Shown: piece by piece, positions 30,401 to 33,350 of the stretch
How the letters are laid out: the number at the start of each line of letters is the position of its first letter
How positions within the stretch are numbered: position 1 is the first letter of the stretch
From: Tannerellaceae bacterium
Lineage (GTDB): Bacteria > Bacteroidota > Bacteroidia > Bacteroidales > Tannerellaceae
Reading direction: 5' to 3'
Assembly (NCBI GenBank): GCA_031284375.1
Contig: JAISZY010000016.1
Location: 1 to 33,350, forward strand
DNA length: 33,350 bases
Program-made: the position numbers and the translations under genes
The notes under the pieces: model-generated
What the model was told of the DNA's origin: nothing
Databases searched by the model: none
What the model saw: the letters and a program-made list of their open reading frames with translations, nothing else

Positions 30401-30697
30401 GGCATCCGGCTCCATCACGATATTCATCACGGGAGAAGCCGCTATTTCCTGACTTTTCATGCCGATGTAGGAAAACACCAGGATTCTGGCCCCGGCGGGC
30501 ACATCGAGCGAGAAATTTCCGTCCAAGTCCGTGATAGTTCCCACGGAAGTTCCCTTCACTACGATGGAAGCTCCGATAACAGGCTCGCGGTCTTCCGAAG
30601 AAATGACGCTTCCCGTCACCTTAGTCGTTTGAGCCGTTGCAAGCCCTATGCCTGCGAATAGGCATAGGAGTAGGTTGGTAATCAATCTTTTTTTCAT
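27467..30697 (-). CDS. SusC/RagA family TonB-linked outer membrane protein
   Basis: [41 protein letters not shown]; plug motifs ([52 protein letters not shown]). Confidence 0.96.
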   Translation of the reverse strand: [1076 protein letters not shown]

Positions 30698-30796
30698 AAA
30701 ACATTTTTAAATTAGAATGAATATTATCATATATAAGGTAGTTTTCATCATTGCGCTACTGTTCTCCATGTATTATTATCGTTTATTTACGTTGGG

Positions 30797-30804
30797 CAAA
30801 GGTA
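30797..30804 (-). promoter_or_regulatory. -7 box (TACCTTTG on minus strand) for susC/susD
   Basis: CAAAGGTA on plus strand, ~100 nt upstream of the SusC start; matches TAnnTTTG. Confidence 0.4.
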
Positions 30805-30845
30805 AAAAAAACTATTTTACTATTAATTTTATTTACCTGAAAGTC

Positions 30846-30853
30846 TACCTTTG
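30846..30853 (+). promoter_or_regulatory. -7 box (TACCTTTG) for the divergent lipoprotein gene
   Basis: TACCTTTG, identical box to the divergent one at 30797, ~115 nt upstream of ATG 30968. Confidence 0.35.
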
Positions 30854-30967
30854 TTGCGGAGGCAATGAATGGTGTGGGCGACGCAAGGATTCTCGGACGA
30901 TGGCGCATCAGTCAGCCGAATAGATGGATTACTGAAATTATTTATGACTTATTAAAATTGTGATGTT

Positions 30968-31519
30968 ATGAAACAGCTTATTTTATGCACTATGCTTATT
31001 CTGCTGATGGCAGGATGCAAGAAAGACAACGAAATGATAGACAATATAACAGGGCAGGAGCACGTAGAGTTTAGTCTTTTTGATACGAACGGGATTGATT
31101 TGCTCAATCCGGCGAATGAGAATGGATTGATGGAAAAGGATATTAAGATGTACCGCGAAGTAAATGGGGAGTGGGTCTATCTCTTTACCGCGCTTTCCGA
31201 TGGCGGAGGCCCCATGGATCATCCCCGCCATTTTATAATCAGCGACGGTATTTTCCGTCGTCCGGACTTATTTCCGGGAACCAAGGGAGAATACAGGCTG
31301 CGAACCTGGGCACATCATGACCGCTCTTCCCGTGTAACAAAAACAAAGATAGAATGGGGTAGCCCCGACCGCTTCGATATACTAACGTGCGAATGGAGGG
31401 CAGTAGGTTCAACCATCATAAATAAGCTTTATATGAACAACGAACTGCTTTATGAATTCCCTCCCGTTGACGGGGCGGAACTGCTGCATTTCGAACTCGT
31501 CAGAGACTTCTCCCGATAG
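30968..31519 (+). CDS. Hypothetical lipoprotein
   Basis: MKQLILCTMLILLMAGCKKDNE lipobox; 183 aa, no family recognised. Confidence 0.7.
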   Translation: MKQLILCTMLILLMAGCKKDNEMIDNITGQEHVEFSLFDTNGIDLLNPANENGLMEKDIKMYREVNGEWVYLFTALSDGGGPMDHPRHFIISDGIFRRPDLFPGTKGEYRLRTWAHHDRSSRVTKTKIEWGSPDRFDILTCEWRAVGSTIINKLYMNNELLYEFPPVDGAELLHFELVRDFSR

Positions 31520-31587
31520 TATCCGATTATCCTCCGACCCGTTGATTAAAACCAACGGCAACGCGCCTCCACTCGCCACTCGCCGGG

Positions 31588-31758
31588 AAAAAACCCTTAT
31601 CTCCCGAAAGTTCCCTTCGTAGCCCGGCAACCTCCCCCGATTGCTCTGCCCTTATTCCCTTATTTCATCCTGTTGCGTCCTGTAATAAGGGAATAAGGGC
31701 AAAAAATATGTTGTGTCGCTTTGGCTACTAAGAGAGCTTTATCGGAATAAGGGTTTTC
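31588..31758. repeat. Nested-palindrome element copy 1 (MITE/REP-like, non-coding)
   Basis: Outer inverted arms AAAACCCTTATCTCCCGAAAGTTCCCTTCGTAGCC / GGCTACTAAGAGAGCTTTATCGGAATAAGGGTTTT; inner perfect 17-bp arms GCCCTTATTCCCTTATT (31648-31664) / AATAAGGGAATAAGGGC (31684-31700). Confidence 0.7.
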
Positions 31759-31779
31759 CATCCGGATAGCAATCTGCCC

Positions 31780-31855
31780 CGTCATTGCGAACGTAGTGAA
31801 GCAATCCAGCGTTGCGTGGGGGAATCCGGATTGCTTCACTTTGTTCGCAATGACG
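31780..31855. repeat. Palindromic CGTCATTGCGAAC...GTGAAGCAATCC repeat, copy 1
   Basis: CGTCATTGCGAACGTAGTGAAGCAATCC (31780-31807) faces GGATTGCTTCACTTTGTTCGCAATGACG (31828-31855). Confidence 0.75.
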
Positions 31856-31918
31856 CGGTGCGCTACGCCGGATTGCTTCACTTTGTTCGGATGACGGAAC
31901 ATCGTATTATCCGGATGG

Positions 31919-32086
31919 AAAACCCTTATTCCGATAAAGTTCCCTTAGTAGCCCAAACGAGCCAACATATTTCCTCCCTTATTCCCTTATTTCGGGGCGT
32001 GACATGGATTAAATAAGGGAATAAGGGCGGAGAACTCGAGAATGTTATCCGGCTACTAAGGGAGCTTTCCGGAGATAAGGGTTTTT
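31919..32086. repeat. Nested-palindrome element copy 2
   Basis: Outer arms AAAACCCTTATTCCGATAAAGTTCCCTTAGTAGCC / GGCTACTAAGGGAGCTTTCCGGAGATAAGGGTTTT; inner perfect 17-bp arms CCCTTATTCCCTTATTT (31976-31992) / AAATAAGGGAATAAGGG (32011-32027). Confidence 0.7.
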
Positions 32087-32117
32087 TCTGTATGAATGAT
32101 TTTACAATAGTCCAACC

Positions 32118-32191
32118 CGTCATTGCGAACGTAGTGAAGCAATCCAGGATTGCGTGGGGAACTGGATTGCTTCACGATGTTCGCAATGACG
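32118..32191. repeat. Palindromic CGTCATTGCGAAC...GTGAAGCAATCC repeat, copy 2
   Basis: Same 28-nt arm at 32118-32145 facing GGATTGCTTCACGATGTTCGCAATGACG at 32164-32191. Confidence 0.75.
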
Positions 32192-32300
32192 AGGTGCGCT
32201 ACTCCGGATTGCTTCACGATGTTCGCAATGACGAGGTGCACTACGCCGGATTGCTTCACGATGTTCGCAATGACGAGGTGCGCTATTCCGGATTGCTTCG
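32164..32300. repeat. Tandem 42-bp array A (3 full copies plus partial)
   Basis: GGATTGCTTCACGATGTTCGCAATGACGAGGTGCGCTACTCC starts at 32164, 32206, 32248; partial at 32290. Confidence 0.85.
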
Positions 32301-32362
32301 GGCTTCGCCCTCGCAAAGATGCCGATTCTTACTTTTCCTTCTCTCCCAGGGGTTTTAGCCTA

Positions 32363-32711
32363 AAATAATTGCAGCGACATCGTTGGACTGAGCCTTTTAC
32401 TCCCCTGCAATCGCAGCGACATCGTTGGACTGAACCTTTTACCCTCCTGCAATCGCAGCGGTATCGTTGGACTGAACCTTTTACTCTCCTGCAATCGCAG
32501 TGACATCGTTGGCTTGAACCTTTTGCTCTCCTGCAATCGCAGCGGTATCGTTGGACTGAACCTTTTGCTCTCCTGCAATCGCAGTACCCTCATAGGCTTG
32601 AACCTTTGATGTCGCTGCAATCGCAGTGCCCTCATAGGCCTGAACCTTTGATGTCGCTGCAATCGCAGTACCCTCATAGGCTTGAGCTTTTGATGTCCCT
32701 GCAATCGGCAG
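32363..32711. repeat. Tandem 42-bp array B (about 8.3 copies, two sub-families), unrelated in sequence to array A
   Basis: CTGCAATCGCAG recurs at 32405, 32447, 32489, 32531, 32573, 32615, 32657 and (imperfect) 32699. A-type interior ...ATCGTTGGACTGAACCTTTT..., B-type interior ...CCCTCATAGGCTTGAACCTTTGATGTC.... Confidence 0.9.
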
Positions 32712-32810
32712 AAAAAAAATTGCGTATTCATGCTGTAAAACATATATGAGATATGTAAAAGGAAAAAGAAAAGTGTATACCTTCGACGCCGAATAATAAT
32801 AAAAAGTCTT

Positions 32811-33350
32811 ATGAAGAATTTAACAGTTTCTCGATTTAGAATAAGCAAATTGCACAACGAAGAATGGTTCCGGTTTCATACCGAACTTATCACACTCCTG
32901 ATTGCCTGCGGAGTGGAAATACTGGAATTGGTGCGGATATTCCCTCTCTACGAGGCGTTGTATAAGGAAGCCGACCGGCTGCTGGAAATGCTGCGCCTGA
33001 GTTTTGCTACCGTAGATACAACAACGGCCGACAATAATCGTAGCGCCATGTACCGAAGTTTGCGCAATATCACCAAGTCGCTCCTCAGCGCCTTAGACCC
33101 CGCCGAACGGGTTGCCGCTACCAAAGTGTATGCCGTGATAGAAAAGTACAACAGTTCCATTACCAGGAAATCGCTGTCTGCCAGAACGGCGGCTATCGAC
33201 AACCTGCTGCAAGACCTTACGCAGGAAGGAGGAGATATCAACCTATCGGCCGAAGTGCAACTGCTGGAGCTTAGCAAGTGGACAAACAATTTGCAGACAA
33301 CAAACGAAGCCTACAAACAGTCGCTGGCCGAACGTACCGAAGAAGGCGCA
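32811..33350 (+). CDS. DUF6261-like protein, 3'-truncated by window end
   Basis: ATG at 32811 opens MKNLTVSRFRISKLHNEEWFRFHTELITLLIACGVEILELVRIFPLYEALYKEADRLLEMLRLSFATVDTTTADNNRSAMYRSLRNITKSLLSALDP..., open to the last base. Missing from the ORF track because it has no stop in the window. Confidence 0.7.
   Translation, partial: MKNLTVSRFRISKLHNEEWFRFHTELITLLIACGVEILELVRIFPLYEALYKEADRLLEMLRLSFATVDTTTADNNRSAMYRSLRNITKSLLSALDPAERVAATKVYAVIEKYNSSITRKSLSARTAAIDNLLQDLTQEGGDINLSAEVQLLELSKWTNNLQTTNEAYKQSLAERTEEGA

Noticed and set aside
29075-30661. 528-aa plus-strand ORF antisense to susC
   Set aside because: Composition-driven shadow ORF opposite a clear SusC/RagA gene; no recognisable domain. The same applies to 26526-27416 opposite SusD, 17144-18019 overlapping the Ig-repeat gene, 23684-24511 opposite cysS and several others opposite uvrA and murF-alr.
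32056-32358. Repeat ORFs such as VIANIVKQSGVAHL and GLLHDVRNDEV on both strands
   Set aside because: They are translations of the palindromic CGTCATTGCG/GGATTGCTTC DNA repeat, a well-known source of spurious ORFs.
32363-32711. Possible CRISPR array (12-nt repeats every 42 bp)
   Set aside because: The 30-bp intervals are not unique; they fall into two near-identical families. No cas genes are in the window. This is a minisatellite.
32360-32857. 165-aa minus-strand repeat protein as a confident CDS
   Set aside because: Its start overlaps the DUF6261-like gene antisense, no signal of selection can be judged here, and openness follows from a 42-bp (14-codon) period. Kept only as a hypothesis in findings.
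1-33350. tRNA or rRNA genes
   Set aside because: None recognised by eye on either strand; a tRNAscan/Infernal run would be needed to exclude them.

Overview
33.35 kb Bacteroidales-type chromosomal segment; the order is inferred from the murF-alr fusion, SusC/SusD pair, DUF4249, GSCFA and TAnnTTTG promoter boxes. (1) 1-9340 is an AT-rich accessory cassette resembling a defence/modification island: a SNF2-type helicase C-terminal half, a RhuM remnant, a 1258-aa Eco57I-like DNA methyltransferase, a broken RecF/SMC-like AAA ATPase, and a second 961-aa Eco57I-like methyltransferase. The helicase, RhuM and ATPase genes all look truncated or internally deleted, while both methyltransferases are full-length. 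(2) 9360-15705 is a housekeeping block: GSCFA protein, murF-alr fusion, uvrA. (3) 15913-19117 encodes a secreted IgGFc-binding/Ig-repeat protein and a lipocalin-like protein on the minus strand. A pair of palindromic operator-like sites separates them from kduI. (4) 19457-25406 carries kduI, a TonB receptor/DUF4249 pair, cysS and a thioesterase. (5) 25974-30697 is a SusD/SusC pair on the minus strand, with a divergent lipoprotein gene. (6) 31588-32711 is a dense non-coding repeat island of nested palindromes and two unrelated arrays that both have a 42-bp period. It lies directly upstream of a DUF6261-like gene that runs off the window. The best candidates for a second look are the decayed two-methyltransferase cassette, the repeat island and the kduI operator pair.
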